Part shown: positions 8,178 through 17,165 of the stretch, piece after piece | How positions within the stretch are numbered: position 1 is the first letter of the stretch | Layout of the letters: every line of letters starts with the position of its first letter | Assembly: GCA_963781805.1 (NCBI GenBank) | Contig: CAWAHF010000004.1 | Location: 1,240,001-1,304,000, forward strand | Source of the DNA: JAFGPL01 sp963781805 | Lineage (GTDB): Bacteria > Bacteroidota > Bacteroidia > Bacteroidales > UBA10428 | Direction: 5' to 3' | DNA length: 64,000 nucleotides | Program-made: the position numbers and the translations under genes | Notes under the pieces: model-generated | Databases searched by the model: none | Seen by the model: only the letters and a program-made list of their open reading frames with translations | What the model was told of the DNA's origin: nothing

Positions 8178-8954
8178 ATGGATAAAAAAACAATTGTTAT
8201 TACAGGAAGTACAAGAGGAATTGGAAACGGACTAGCCAGACAATTTCTGAAACGAAATCACCAGGTAATTATCAATGGCAGAAATAATGATGCCGTTAAT
8301 GGAACAGTAAAAGAACTTAAGGAAAAAGGTTATGATGTTCAGGGAGTAGCAGGTGATGTCACCGATGAATCTACCTTTCAGGCAATCATTGATAAGGCTA
8401 TATCAAATTATAAAAAAATTGATATCTGGATAAATAATGCGGGTATTCCTCAACCTCATCGAAATTTTATCGAATTGGATAAACAAGAAATAGCAGATTT
8501 GATTTCTGTAAATATTCTCGGATTGATGATGGGTACAAAAGCTGCAATAAATTTCTTTAAACAACAGGGGTTTGGCAAAGTCTACAATATGGAAGGTTTT
8601 GGGAGTAATGGCAGAATGAGGGAAAAATTAACCTTGTATGGTACAAGTAAAAGAGCTGTAAATTATTTTACCAAATCAGTTTCGAAAGAAATTAAAGACA
8701 GAAACATACAAGTGGGAATTTTGAGCCCCGGTATGGTCAGAACTGATTTTTTAACTACATCGATGTCTGCAGGAAGTCTTGAAGATCAAGCCAGATTCAC
8801 GAAAATATTAGATATTATGGCAGAAGAAGTGGATGTGGTAACTGAATATCTGGTAAACAAAATACTTGAAAGCAACAAACACTACGACAGAATAGAATAT
8901 TTAACCTTTGGCCGCTTGATGCCCAAATTAGTACGGTTGATGTTTGTAAAATAA
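8178..8954 (+). CDS. Short-chain dehydrogenase/reductase (SDR)
   Basis: This 258-residue classical SDR oxidoreductase uses NAD(P)H. The cofactor loop TGSTRGIGNG is at about residues 9-18, NNAG at about 87-90, and the catalytic pair YGTSK at about 154-158. The catalytic Ser region reads MEGFGSNG. The ending (PGMVRTDF, then a long helical tail) resembles the NYC1/NOL-like chlorophyll b reductase branch and generic bacterial relatives. The substrate cannot be deduced. The gene is monocistronic. Confidence 0.88.
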   Translation: MDKKTIVITGSTRGIGNGLARQFLKRNHQVIINGRNNDAVNGTVKELKEKGYDVQGVAGDVTDESTFQAIIDKAISNYKKIDIWINNAGIPQPHRNFIELDKQEIADLISVNILGLMMGTKAAINFFKQQGFGKVYNMEGFGSNGRMREKLTLYGTSKRAVNYFTKSVSKEIKDRNIQVGILSPGMVRTDFLTTSMSAGSLEDQARFTKILDIMAEEVDVVTEYLVNKILESNKHYDRIEYLTFGRLMPKLVRLMFVK

Positions 8955-9057
8955 ATCGTCAGCCCTATTCACACATTCTACATCATCCAATACCAAAATA
9001 ATTGTATTCTCTGATTTATTATAATAATTCCAACTTAACGCTCTTCTGAAAATTTTA

Positions 9058-9065
9058 TAAATTTG
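9058..9065 (+). promoter_or_regulatory. -7 promoter box of the MFS gene
   Basis: TAAATTTG matches the Bacteroidota TAnnTTTG box exactly and lies 15 bases before the ATG at 9081. No TTG at the usual -33 distance was found. Confidence 0.45.
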
Positions 9066-9080
9066 GTTGGATAAAGAAAA

Positions 9081-10421
9081 ATGAATAGAGTTACCAGCAA
9101 GCAAAATTCAACTATATTAAGTGGCTTAAAAAATACTTTTCGTTCACTTCGTTACAGGAATTTTCGCCTGTTCTTTTATGGTCAGAGTGTATCGCTGATT
9201 GGTACATGGATACAACGTATTACCACTCCCTGGCTGGTTTATCATATGACAGGTTCTGCATTTCTACTTGGTGTGGTCGGATTTGCAGGCCAGATACCCA
9301 CATTTCTAATTGCTCCTTTTGCAGGAGTTTTAACGGACCGGTGGAACCGCTATCATCTTTTATTTATTACCCAGGTAGCTGCCATGTTTCAGGCCTTAGT
9401 TTTGGCGCTGCTCTATCTTACCGGAAACATTGAGGTGTGGAATATCATTTTGTTAAGCATTATCCTTGGATGTATCAACGCATTTGATATTCCCGTACGG
9501 CAGTCATTTGTTATTGAAATGGTAGATAAAAAAGAAGATCTTGGGAATGCCATCGCTTTAAATTCAACCATGGTAAATGGCGCCAGACTGATTGGTCCCT
9601 CAATTGCCGGTATCCTTATTGCCCTTGCCGGTGAAGGAATATGTTTTATGATAAACGCCCTGAGCTATCTTTTTGTTCTAACTTCCCTCTTTCTGATGAA
9701 AATCAAACCCAGAGTAATTGTAAACCAGAATGGCCATGTATTAAAGAAACTGAAGGAAGGATTTAACTACACATTTGGATTTGCACCCATCAAATCGATT
9801 ATCCTTTTACTTGCATTAGTAAGTCTCACAGGCATGCAATACCGCGTGCTAATGCCTGTTTTTGCCAAAGAAGTTTTGCACGGCGATTCACATACCTTCG
9901 GATTTCTTATGGGGGCATCGGGGTTAGGCGCTTTAATTGGTGCGCTTTATCTGGCTTCACGAAAACAGGTACTAGCGTTGGGGAAAATCATTCCGATAGC
10001 AGCATTTATCTTCGGATTAGGACTGATTACATTTTCTTTGTCCCGGTATTTTATCCTTTCATTACTATTCATGGTTTTTATAGGTCTGGGCATGATGCTA
10101 CAGATGGCCTCCAGCAACACCATCCTGCAAACCATTGTGGATGATGATAAACGAGGCCGCGTAATGAGCTTTTATACCATGGCGTTTATGGGTACTGCAC
10201 CTTTTGGCAGCTTTCTGGCTGGAAGCCTTGCAAGTAGTCTTGGAGCTCCTGGTACGTTGCTGATAGGTGGTATATCATGTATTGCAGGTGCATACCTTTT
10301 TGCACGTGCACTTCCGAATTTAAAGCAGGCAGTTCGTCCAATTTATATTAAACTGGGAATTATAAAAGAAACTTCAATAGGAATTCAAGCCGCAACAGAA
10401 TTAACCGCGCCTCCGGCATAA
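9081..10421 (+). CDS. MFS transporter, EntS-like (MFS_3) exporter
   Basis: This 446-residue inner membrane protein has about twelve hydrophobic segments in two sets of six with a loop near residues 205-235. The start FRSLRYRNFRLFFYGQSVSLIGTW and the segment PTFLIAPFAGVLTDRWNR (the MFS motif-A region) are typical of the MFS_3/EntS group, whose members export siderophores, drugs or other small molecules by proton antiport. The C-terminal tail is short and soluble. The substrate is unknown. It converges with the alcohol dehydrogenase gene; the 75-bp gap holds a loose inverted repeat. Confidence 0.9.
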   Translation: MNRVTSKQNSTILSGLKNTFRSLRYRNFRLFFYGQSVSLIGTWIQRITTPWLVYHMTGSAFLLGVVGFAGQIPTFLIAPFAGVLTDRWNRYHLLFITQVAAMFQALVLALLYLTGNIEVWNIILLSIILGCINAFDIPVRQSFVIEMVDKKEDLGNAIALNSTMVNGARLIGPSIAGILIALAGEGICFMINALSYLFVLTSLFLMKIKPRVIVNQNGHVLKKLKEGFNYTFGFAPIKSIILLLALVSLTGMQYRVLMPVFAKEVLHGDSHTFGFLMGASGLGALIGALYLASRKQVLALGKIIPIAAFIFGLGLITFSLSRYFILSLLFMVFIGLGMMLQMASSNTILQTIVDDDKRGRVMSFYTMAFMGTAPFGSFLAGSLASSLGAPGTLLIGGISCIAGAYLFARALPNLKQAVRPIYIKLGIIKETSIGIQAATELTAPPA

Positions 10422-10496
10422 TAGCATGGAAACTATTTTAAAGGGCAAATTTCAGAATTTTTTACTGATAGAATTGTCCTTTTGACTTACATGTCA

Positions 10497-11522
10497 TCAT
10501 ATCGCCAATACCTTAGCTCCTTCAATCCTGCGTTGTTTGATATCCATAATTGCCTTGTTTGCATCTTTGAATGGATATATCTCAATTTCCGGTTTAAAGG
10601 GCATCTCTGCAGCCAGTTTTATAAACTCCTCTACATCTTTTCGGGTAACATTTGCCACACTTTTTATCTCCTTCTCCATCCACAGATGAGTTGCATAATC
10701 GAGGTTTCCGAAATAATCCACATCGACATTCTCTTTCCGGATAGCATTTATCACCATTCTTCCACCGGGTTTCAAATGTTTTAAACCTTCCACTACCGGC
10801 ATCCAGACCGGAGTGGTATCGATGATTGAATCGAGTAAATGAGGAGGAGTTTCCGTTGTATCGCCGGCCCAGTCGCATCCAAGTCTTAAAGCAAACTTCT
10901 GTTCTTTTTGGCTGCGGGCAAAAACGAAAATCTTTGAATCAGGAAATTTATATTTTACCATCTTAACCACCAGATGGGCAGATGCCCCAAATCCGGTCAA
11001 GCCCAACGAACTGCCGTTTTTTATCTGTGTCAGAACAACCGACCTGTATCCGACGGCTCCGGCACATAATAGAGGTGCAGCTTCAGCCGGTGTAAAGATT
11101 TCCGGAATTTTATATGCAAAATTCTCAGGAACAGTCATGTATTCTGCATAGCCTCCATTTGCATCCCGGCCTGTGGCAACAAAATTTTTACACAGATTTT
11201 CCTGACCAGACAAACAATACTCGCATTCTCCACATGCACTATAAATCCAGGCTACTCCAACCATATCTCCTACCCTCAGAATTGTCCGACTGCCCATTGA
11301 TTTCTCAATAACCCCAACAGCCTGATGTCCGGGAACTACCGGATATACATGCGGTGGTGTCCGGCCCTCAATTTCATCTATCTCGGTATGGCATACTCCG
11401 CATGTCTTCACCTTTATTAAAAGTTCACCCTGTGTAGGCTCAGGAACCGGAATATCTAACAGTTTTAATGGTTCCGATTCCTGATTAAGATCGCAGGTTT
11501 TATGTATTACCCATGCTTTCAT
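10497..11522 (-). CDS. Zinc-dependent alcohol dehydrogenase
   Basis: This 341-residue cytoplasmic medium-chain alcohol dehydrogenase has catalytic zinc ligands in CGVCHTE (about residues 37-43) and PGHQAVG (about 63-69). The four-cysteine structural zinc site is CGECEYCLSGQENLC (about 96-110). The Rossmann part carries LTGFGASAHLVV (about 174-185) in place of the usual GxGxxG loop, as in the zinc-binding alcohol dehydrogenase family once called AdhP-like or YogA-like. Substrates are probably simple alcohols or aldehydes. It is downstream of thrH by about 80 bp on the same strand but is probably separate from the threonine operon. Confidence 0.9.
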   Translation of the reverse strand: MKAWVIHKTCDLNQESEPLKLLDIPVPEPTQGELLIKVKTCGVCHTEIDEIEGRTPPHVYPVVPGHQAVGVIEKSMGSRTILRVGDMVGVAWIYSACGECEYCLSGQENLCKNFVATGRDANGGYAEYMTVPENFAYKIPEIFTPAEAAPLLCAGAVGYRSVVLTQIKNGSSLGLTGFGASAHLVVKMVKYKFPDSKIFVFARSQKEQKFALRLGCDWAGDTTETPPHLLDSIIDTTPVWMPVVEGLKHLKPGGRMVINAIRKENVDVDYFGNLDYATHLWMEKEIKSVANVTRKDVEEFIKLAAEMPFKPEIEIYPFKDANKAIMDIKQRRIEGAKVLAI

Positions 11523-11605
11523 AATGCAAAGGTAGGGAATTTTGAATTCTTATGGGTTACCTAAATCGGGCAAGGCCTAGAATAAGGATGAAGATTTGAT
11601 GATTA

Positions 11606-12211
11606 TTAAAAACCAAAATGCTGTAATAAATACTTTTTTAAATCTTCATAATCATGCATTACCGGAAATTGCGGATAATCGTCGATTACATTTTGAGGAG
11701 GTCTGAACAATATTGCTTCATCCGCCTGCCTGAGCATGGAAATATCATTATAAGAATCACCAAACGCTATAACTTTATAACTTAGACTCTGTAATGCTTG
11801 CACAACCTTCATTTTAGGGTCTTTCTGTCTGAGTTTATATCCGGTAATATTTCCTTCAGTATCCACCATCAGGGAATGACAAAAAAGTGTCGGCCATTCC
11901 AGCTGCTCCATCAACGGGGAGGCAAATTCAACAAAGGTATCGGAAACAACTATAAACCGGGATACCTGTTTCAGCCAGGTTACAATTTCCAACGCACCAT
12001 CAAGCGGCTTAATGGTAGCTATCACATGCTGAATATCCTTTAGTTTAAGATTATGCTGTTTCAGGATTTTTAACCTGTGCTGCATCAGCTCATCATAATC
12101 TTTAATATCTCTGGTCGTAAACCTTAACTCCTCAATACCGGTTTTCTGAGATACATTAATCCAAACTTCGGGAACCCATACACCTTCCAAATCTGAACAA
12201 ACAGCATGCAT
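11606..12211 (-). CDS. thrH: Phosphoserine phosphatase / homoserine phosphotransferase ThrH
   Basis: This 201-residue HAD-superfamily enzyme has motif I in DLEGVWVPEVWI (about residues 7-18), the ThrH form of DxDGT. The motif III/IV segment is VIAFGDSYNDISML. In Pseudomonas, ThrH dephosphorylates phosphoserine and can pass the phosphate to homoserine, making O-phosphohomoserine. The gene is 13 bp after thrC at the end of the thrA-HAD-thrC-thrH operon. No GHMP-type homoserine kinase is present in the operon, so it may supply O-phosphohomoserine to ThrC. That role is inference from context. Confidence 0.88.
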   Translation of the reverse strand: MHAVCSDLEGVWVPEVWINVSQKTGIEELRFTTRDIKDYDELMQHRLKILKQHNLKLKDIQHVIATIKPLDGALEIVTWLKQVSRFIVVSDTFVEFASPLMEQLEWPTLFCHSLMVDTEGNITGYKLRQKDPKMKVVQALQSLSYKVIAFGDSYNDISMLRQADEAILFRPPQNVIDDYPQFPVMHDYEDLKKYLLQHFGF

Positions 12212-12224
12212 AAAAATTTCTTGT

Positions 12225-13598
12225 TTATTGGTAATTATCCTTCAGGTAATTTTTAAACGCAAGATAGTCATTTTTAATCATATCAAATTTTTCCTCTTTG
12301 CCATCCAACCCCTGTAAACTTTCCGGTAATTCGGGCTCAATGCCAAGAATAGCCCTTATCTCAGCGGGGAATTTTGCAGGATGCGCTGTTTCAAGACTTA
12401 CACATAGCTGGCCGGCAGATGCATCCGAAGGATTTGTTCTCAAATTGTCCATCAGCCCGGCCCAGGAAACTGCTCCATGCGGTTCGAGTATCAGATTATG
12501 TTCCTCATAAGCCATTTTAAGTGTTTCTTTGGTTAGTTCATCGCTGACACTCACAGCATACATGTCATTCCTCATCAGTTGAATATCAGGTTCTCTTAAA
12601 ATTGTTCCCTTTTCATTCATCACTCCTCCATAAAGCGATACAATTCTCGCCATATTGCTGGGATGGCCTACATTCATTGCACTCGAAATGCAATTTATGG
12701 AGGGGACAATGGTGTTATACATCCCAGTTCTCCAGTATATGGGAACTTCATCATTCTCATTGGTAGAAACTACAAATCTCTTTAGGGGTAATCCCGTTTT
12801 CATGGCGATCAGGCCTCCCATCAGGTTGCCAAAATTTCCTGATGGAACCGAGAAGATAATTTTATCGTCAGGATTTCCATTAGTTAGTTTTGAAAAGGCA
12901 TAAATATAATAAACGGACTGAGGAATCAATCTGCCGATATTAATTGAATTTGCAGAAGAAAGCTTAAGATAATCAAGTTCAGGATCCGAAAATGCTTTCT
13001 TCACCAGCGCCTGGCAATCATCAAATTTACCATTGAGGGCTATAATCTGAATATTTTTATGAAGAGTAGTCATTTGCTTCCGCTGCCTGTCAGTGACCTC
13101 TTTTTCCGGGTATAGCACAACCACATTGATATTATCCAGTCCGTAAAAAGCATTTGCAATTGCACTTCCCGTGTCACCCGAAGTAGCAGTAAGAATGAGA
13201 AGTTCTCTATTTTCACGTTGCAGAAAATATTGCATCAGGCGTCCCATCATGCGTGCGGCAAAATCTTTGAATGAAGCTGTAGGCCCATGATCCAACCGCA
13301 TAATATATTTTCTGTCATACACTTTTTCAAGCGGAACCTGAAAATCATAAGCCTCTTTAACAATATTCATCAGGTCAGCATCCGGAATTTCAGAATGCAG
13401 AAATTTTCGGGTAACCTCGTAGGCAATCTGATAATAATCAAGCGAAGAAAAAGATCTGAATTCTTCCCTGGCAATAACCGGAATCCTCTCCGGCATAAAG
13501 AGTCCTCCGTCAGGGGCAAGACCTTTTAACAAGGCATCTCTGAAAGAAACATTATCAGCTTTTAGATTGGTAGAATAATATGTAATCTGATCCGACAT
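12225..13598 (-). CDS. thrC: Threonine synthase
   Basis: This 457-residue PLP enzyme converts O-phospho-L-homoserine to L-threonine. The PLP lysine lies in GPTASFKDFAARMMG (about residues 106-120) and the phosphate/PLP loop in TATSGDTGSA (about 137-146). The N-terminus carries the GGLFMPE motif typical of threonine synthases of the fungal/Gram-negative type. Its start codon directly abuts the stop of the preceding HAD gene, with no spacing, so the two are probably translationally coupled. Confidence 0.95.
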   Translation of the reverse strand: MSDQITYYSTNLKADNVSFRDALLKGLAPDGGLFMPERIPVIAREEFRSFSSLDYYQIAYEVTRKFLHSEIPDADLMNIVKEAYDFQVPLEKVYDRKYIMRLDHGPTASFKDFAARMMGRLMQYFLQRENRELLILTATSGDTGSAIANAFYGLDNINVVVLYPEKEVTDRQRKQMTTLHKNIQIIALNGKFDDCQALVKKAFSDPELDYLKLSSANSINIGRLIPQSVYYIYAFSKLTNGNPDDKIIFSVPSGNFGNLMGGLIAMKTGLPLKRFVVSTNENDEVPIYWRTGMYNTIVPSINCISSAMNVGHPSNMARIVSLYGGVMNEKGTILREPDIQLMRNDMYAVSVSDELTKETLKMAYEEHNLILEPHGAVSWAGLMDNLRTNPSDASAGQLCVSLETAHPAKFPAEIRAILGIEPELPESLQGLDGKEEKFDMIKNDYLAFKNYLKDNYQ

Positions 13599-14288
13599 TT
13601 AATGGTTTATATTTCTATTCAATAATTCAAATTCGTGTAATCCAAAATCTTCCAGCGAACGAACCTTCATATCGGTAAAATCAAACCTGGTTTCAGTAAA
13701 ATCAGTTTTACTGAGAACAGCCACAACTTTCATCCTGGCAGATTTAGCCGCCAATGCTCCAAAAAAAGAATCTTCGAAAGCCAGGCACTTTTCCGGTTCA
13801 ATATTCAACAGTTTCGCAGCTGCCAGGTAAACAGCAGGATGCGGTTTGCCAAATTCTTCGTGTTCGCTTGAACAGACGGCTGCAAACTTATCCTTTAATT
13901 TTATTTTTTCCAATACCGTCTGAATAATTTTCATTTCTGAAGATGAAGCTACAGCCACGGGTATTTTTAAGTTGTTTAAGAAACTTATTATTTCATGAAC
14001 ACCTTCTTTTGCCTTTCCCTGATCCATGATCAATGCAAGGACTTCCCGGATAATTTCAGCTGCTACCTGTTTAAAAGTAATGTCATTCCAGGGCTTAATA
14101 GAATAAACATACCTTATTGTACTGAGACTATCCAGGCCGGTTGTTTGTCGGCATATTTCAGAAGTAAACTCAATTCCTATTGATTTAAAAACCTTTTTAG
14201 CAGCAATTTCCCAAAATGGCTCCGAATCAATGATAATGCCATCGAGGTCGAATATTACACCTTCAATCACCCTACCCTTTTTATACAT
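13599..14288 (-). CDS. HAD family hydrolase (beta-phosphoglucomutase-like)
   Basis: This 229-residue cytoplasmic HAD phosphatase or mutase has motif I GVIFDLDGIIIDSEPFW near the start, the cap domain after it, VAVASSSEM as motif II, and a motif III/IV region GKPHPAVYLAA...CLAFEDSFFGALAA. It resembles 2-deoxyglucose-6-phosphatase HxpB and beta-phosphoglucomutase. The frame is open back to 14348, but the ATG at 14288 overlaps the thrA stop by 8 bases and puts motif I at the usual place. Its position inside the threonine operon is unusual and suggests a role with phosphorylated intermediates, or hitchhiking. The substrate is unknown. Confidence 0.88.
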   Translation of the reverse strand: MYKKGRVIEGVIFDLDGIIIDSEPFWEIAAKKVFKSIGIEFTSEICRQTTGLDSLSTIRYVYSIKPWNDITFKQVAAEIIREVLALIMDQGKAKEGVHEIISFLNNLKIPVAVASSSEMKIIQTVLEKIKLKDKFAAVCSSEHEEFGKPHPAVYLAAAKLLNIEPEKCLAFEDSFFGALAAKSARMKVVAVLSKTDFTETRFDFTDMKVRSLEDFGLHEFELLNRNINH

Positions 14289-16710
14289 TTGCCACCCTGA
14301 TGATATCCGCAAATACCCCGGCGGCAGTGACTTCGGCGCCGGCACCATAACCCCTGATTACCATCGGCTGCTCACGGTATCTTTCAGTTTGAATAATGAT
14401 GATATTATTGCTGTCTTCGAGGTGAAATGCGGGGTGATTCGAATCTATTTCCTGCAAACCAATAGTGGCTTTTCCTTCATTTAACGTTGCCACATATCTC
14501 ATTTTTTTATCTTTGTCAGTTACCTGTTTCCTCTTTGATTCAAAGGTTGCATCATACTTTTTAATCTTCGACCAGAAATCATCGATAGATCCCTGAAGAA
14601 TATCAGCCGGAAGAAAGGGATCAATCTTCACATCTTCTTTTTCAAGCGGATATCCGGCTTCGCGTGCCAGAATAATCAGTTTTCTAATCACATCGGTACC
14701 GCTCAGATCAATCCTCGGATCGGGTTCTGAATATCCCTTTTCCTGTGCCATCTTCACAGCCTGACTTAACTTAATTTCCTCGCTCAGAATGTTCAGAATA
14801 AAATTAAGCGTACCTGAAAGAACCGCTTCAAGCGAAATAATTTTGTCCCCGCTGCGTATCAGATCATTTAACGTACTGATAATGGGTAATCCGGCGCCTA
14901 CATTGGTCTCGTACATAAACTTAACCTTCTTGTCCTGCGCAATGGTTTTAAGATCTTTATATAGTCTGTAAGATGAAGAACAGGAAATTTTATTCGCAGT
15001 AACCACAGATATAAAGGAATTGAGAATATTTACATAGGTAGAAGCAACTTTTTCATTTGCCGTACAATCGATAAACACACTATTTCTGTAATTCAGATAA
15101 CGCATTTTCTGCAGGTATAAATCCATATCTGCTCTTTCTCCTTGTTTGTCAATCTGTTCAGCATAATTTTCCAAATCTATACCTTCCTGTACCATTAACA
15201 TTTTCCTGGAATTGCTGATTCCGATCACATTTATGTTGAGTTTATTTTCTTTCAGAAGTTTTTGTTTCTGATTTTTAATCTGGTCAAGTAACTGGTTTCC
15301 CACCGTTCCGATTCCCATCAGGTAAAGATGTAACTCCTTAATATGTGAAAGGAAGAATCCTTCATGGATTACATTTAATGCTTTTTTCAGCGATTCTTTT
15401 TTAATGACCACAGAAATATTTAATTCGGAAGATCCCTGTGCGGTGGCAATTACACTTATACCATTTCTTCCGAGCGATGAAAAAAGATTTGCAGAGATAC
15501 CCGGAGTATTTTTCATTTGCTCACCCACGATGGCAATTACAGATAATTCTTTTTCAACATGAATAATAAGTTCATTTCTCAATTTTATCTCTGCTTCAAA
15601 TTCCTTCTCAAGCAATAGAAGAGCTTCTTCAATGTCGCGAGGACTAATCGCAAACGTTATAGAGTATTCAGAAGATGCCTGTGTTATCAGGATGATGTTG
15701 ATATTATTATTTGTCAACACATTAAACAATCTTCCGGTAAGACCTGTCGGGCCAACCATTCCCGGACCCTGAAGGGTTACCAGAATAATATCATCGATGG
15801 ATGAAATCCCTTTAATCAGCTTATCTGATTTCACTTTGTCATCCTGGGAAATGATGGTTCCTTTTGTTTTGGGATTCAGTGTATTTTTAATCAGGATTTC
15901 GATGTTTTTGAGATAAACAGGCTGGATGGTCGGAGTATAAATAACTTCGGCGCCAAAGTGGGATAATTCAATTGCTTCGGCATAGCTGAGAGATTCAATG
16001 GCGAAAGCTTTTCTGACTTTTTTCGGATCCGCTGTCATAAATCCATCCACATCGGTCCAGATTTCAAGACGGTTCGCATCAATGGCGGCGGCAAAAATAG
16101 CTGCCGTATAGTCGGTTCCGCCTTTGCCCAGCGTGGTTGCTTCGTTTCGTTCATTACTTGCAATAAATCCGGGAACAATAGCAATTTTGTCGAAATTCCT
16201 GAACCTGAATTTTAATTGCCGGTTGGTAACCGAGAAATTAACTTTTGCTGCACCAAAATCACTATTGGTCTTAATGAGGTTTCTTACATCCAGTAATTCT
16301 GAATTCTCAATTACTTCGCTGATTATCAGGGACGACATCAATTCACCGAAACTCAACACCTTATCCTGAATTTTTGCAGTAATATCTCCAAGCAGATAAA
16401 TTCCGTTAACAATATTTGAGAGTTCTTTCAGATAGGCATTAATGCGGTTAAGAATATCATTCACTTTAGGACCCTCAAACAATGCACTGATAAAATCAAG
16501 GTGCAATCCTTCGATTTCGTTATACACCTTAAAAAAGTCCCTGTCCTTTGTAGCTGCCAGATGACAAAGATTCAACAGTTTTTCGGTTATACCTTTAAAA
16601 GCGGATACAACAACCACAATCTGTTCGTTCTGACTTTCAACAATCTTTTTAATTTCAATTATTCTTTCGGGACTTACGACAGAAGAGACTCCAAACTTTA
16701 ATACTTTCAT
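14281..16710 (-). CDS. thrA: Bifunctional aspartokinase/homoserine dehydrogenase I
   Basis: This 809-residue enzyme catalyses the first and third steps from aspartate to threonine. Residues 1-290 are the aspartokinase domain, 310-460 two ACT-type regulatory units, and 465-809 homoserine dehydrogenase with the nucleotide loop LMGIGTVGNQL and the catalytic region YETNVGAGLPII. Threonine feedback through the ACT part is expected from the family. One oddity: the aspartokinase N-terminal signature, normally KFGG(S/T)S, reads KFGVSS, with GTC where a glycine codon is expected. The rest of the kinase site (KGGTDYTAA, WTDVDG) looks intact. It is the first gene of thrA-HAD-thrC-thrH. Confidence 0.95.
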   Translation of the reverse strand: MKVLKFGVSSVVSPERIIEIKKIVESQNEQIVVVVSAFKGITEKLLNLCHLAATKDRDFFKVYNEIEGLHLDFISALFEGPKVNDILNRINAYLKELSNIVNGIYLLGDITAKIQDKVLSFGELMSSLIISEVIENSELLDVRNLIKTNSDFGAAKVNFSVTNRQLKFRFRNFDKIAIVPGFIASNERNEATTLGKGGTDYTAAIFAAAIDANRLEIWTDVDGFMTADPKKVRKAFAIESLSYAEAIELSHFGAEVIYTPTIQPVYLKNIEILIKNTLNPKTKGTIISQDDKVKSDKLIKGISSIDDIILVTLQGPGMVGPTGLTGRLFNVLTNNNINIILITQASSEYSITFAISPRDIEEALLLLEKEFEAEIKLRNELIIHVEKELSVIAIVGEQMKNTPGISANLFSSLGRNGISVIATAQGSSELNISVVIKKESLKKALNVIHEGFFLSHIKELHLYLMGIGTVGNQLLDQIKNQKQKLLKENKLNINVIGISNSRKMLMVQEGIDLENYAEQIDKQGERADMDLYLQKMRYLNYRNSVFIDCTANEKVASTYVNILNSFISVVTANKISCSSSYRLYKDLKTIAQDKKVKFMYETNVGAGLPIISTLNDLIRSGDKIISLEAVLSGTLNFILNILSEEIKLSQAVKMAQEKGYSEPDPRIDLSGTDVIRKLIILAREAGYPLEKEDVKIDPFLPADILQGSIDDFWSKIKKYDATFESKRKQVTDKDKKMRYVATLNEGKATIGLQEIDSNHPAFHLEDSNNIIIIQTERYREQPMVIRGYGAGAEVTAAGVFADIIRVANV

Positions 16711-16843
16711 GTTTTCAAGGATTTACCATAAAATTAAAAAAATTTATCCTAACAGCCATAAAAGTTGGGAGATAGTATTGAAAAATAGTTAACTGAAATT
16801 TGGGAAAAGTAAACTGAGAATGAACTGAGGGGAAAAGGTGACA

Positions 16844-16882
16844 GGGGTATGGAGGGTATGGGGGTATAGGGGGTATAGGGGG
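16844..16882 (+). repeat. GGGGGTATA tandem repeat, G-quadruplex candidate
   Basis: Five G-runs of lengths 4, 3, 5, 5 and 5 occur at 16844-16847, 16854-16856, 16860-16864, 16869-16873 and 16878-16882. Spacers are mostly TATA, so the last part is a 9-bp tandem repeat GGGGGTATA. Four or more G-runs with short loops are the textbook pattern of an intramolecular G-quadruplex on the plus strand. It lies about 135-170 bp upstream of thrA. Confidence 0.7.
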
Positions 16883-17068
16883 AATTGTCAAGTCCTGAAA
16901 TAAGTTTTCAAAAAAAGCAAACAAAAAACAGGTTTATGAAAAATCGAATTAGGAACCCATTGACGTTGAAGTCCGAACTCAGTATTCGAAACTTAAACCC
17001 AATCATTCCTTAATTAAATATATCAGTTGCTTTGGATTTCAAATAAAGTCGCAGCTGACACGCCTGAA

Positions 17069-17162
17069 TCCGGAACTCAGAACTCAGAATCCGGAACTCC
17101 AAAACCAACCTTCATTTAAATTCCGGTTGACAAGCCCGGAACCCGGAACTCGGAACCCGGAA
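17069..17162. repeat. Two clusters of a degenerate heptamer (YYCRGAA)
   Basis: Cluster 1 at 17069-17096 reads TCCGGAA, CTCAGAA, CTCAGAA, TCCGGAA. Cluster 2 at 17135-17162 reads CCCGGAA, CCCGGAA, CTCGGAA, CCCGGAA. Weaker copies appear near 16972-16992. The second cluster ends a few bases after the fabD stop codon. No ORF reads through. This is a slippage-type microsatellite in noncoding DNA. Confidence 0.7.
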
Positions 17163-17165
17163 CTT

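Larger units (their letters stand above)
16711..17165. other. Noncoding region with repeat-rich DNA between fabD and thrA
   Basis: These 455 bp lack a credible gene; the short minus-strand frame rich in Pro-Pro-Ile-Pro is a translation of the G-tract repeat. The region contains the G-rich 9-mer repeat (16844-16882), a segment resembling 43650-43760, and two clusters of a 7-bp repeat (17069-17096 and 17135-17162). The thrA promoter must lie near 16711-16800, but no clear TAnnTTTG box was found. Confidence 0.6.

Noticed and set aside
10422..10496. Intrinsic terminator between MFS and alcohol dehydrogenase genes
   Set aside because: The loose inverted repeat has mismatches, a long loop and no clear T-run, so it is not listed as a feature.
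16711..16800. Threonine attenuator or leader peptide before thrA
   Set aside because: No short frame rich in Thr or Ile codons and no terminator-like hairpin was found there.
16715..16924. Minus-strand frame rich in Pro-Pro-Ile-Pro upstream of thrA
   Set aside because: It is the translation of the GGGGGTATA repeat and has no start context or homology signature.
17069..17162. CRISPR array made of the heptamer clusters
   Set aside because: Units are 7 bp and directly adjacent; there are no 25-40 bp repeats with unique spacers and no cas genes.
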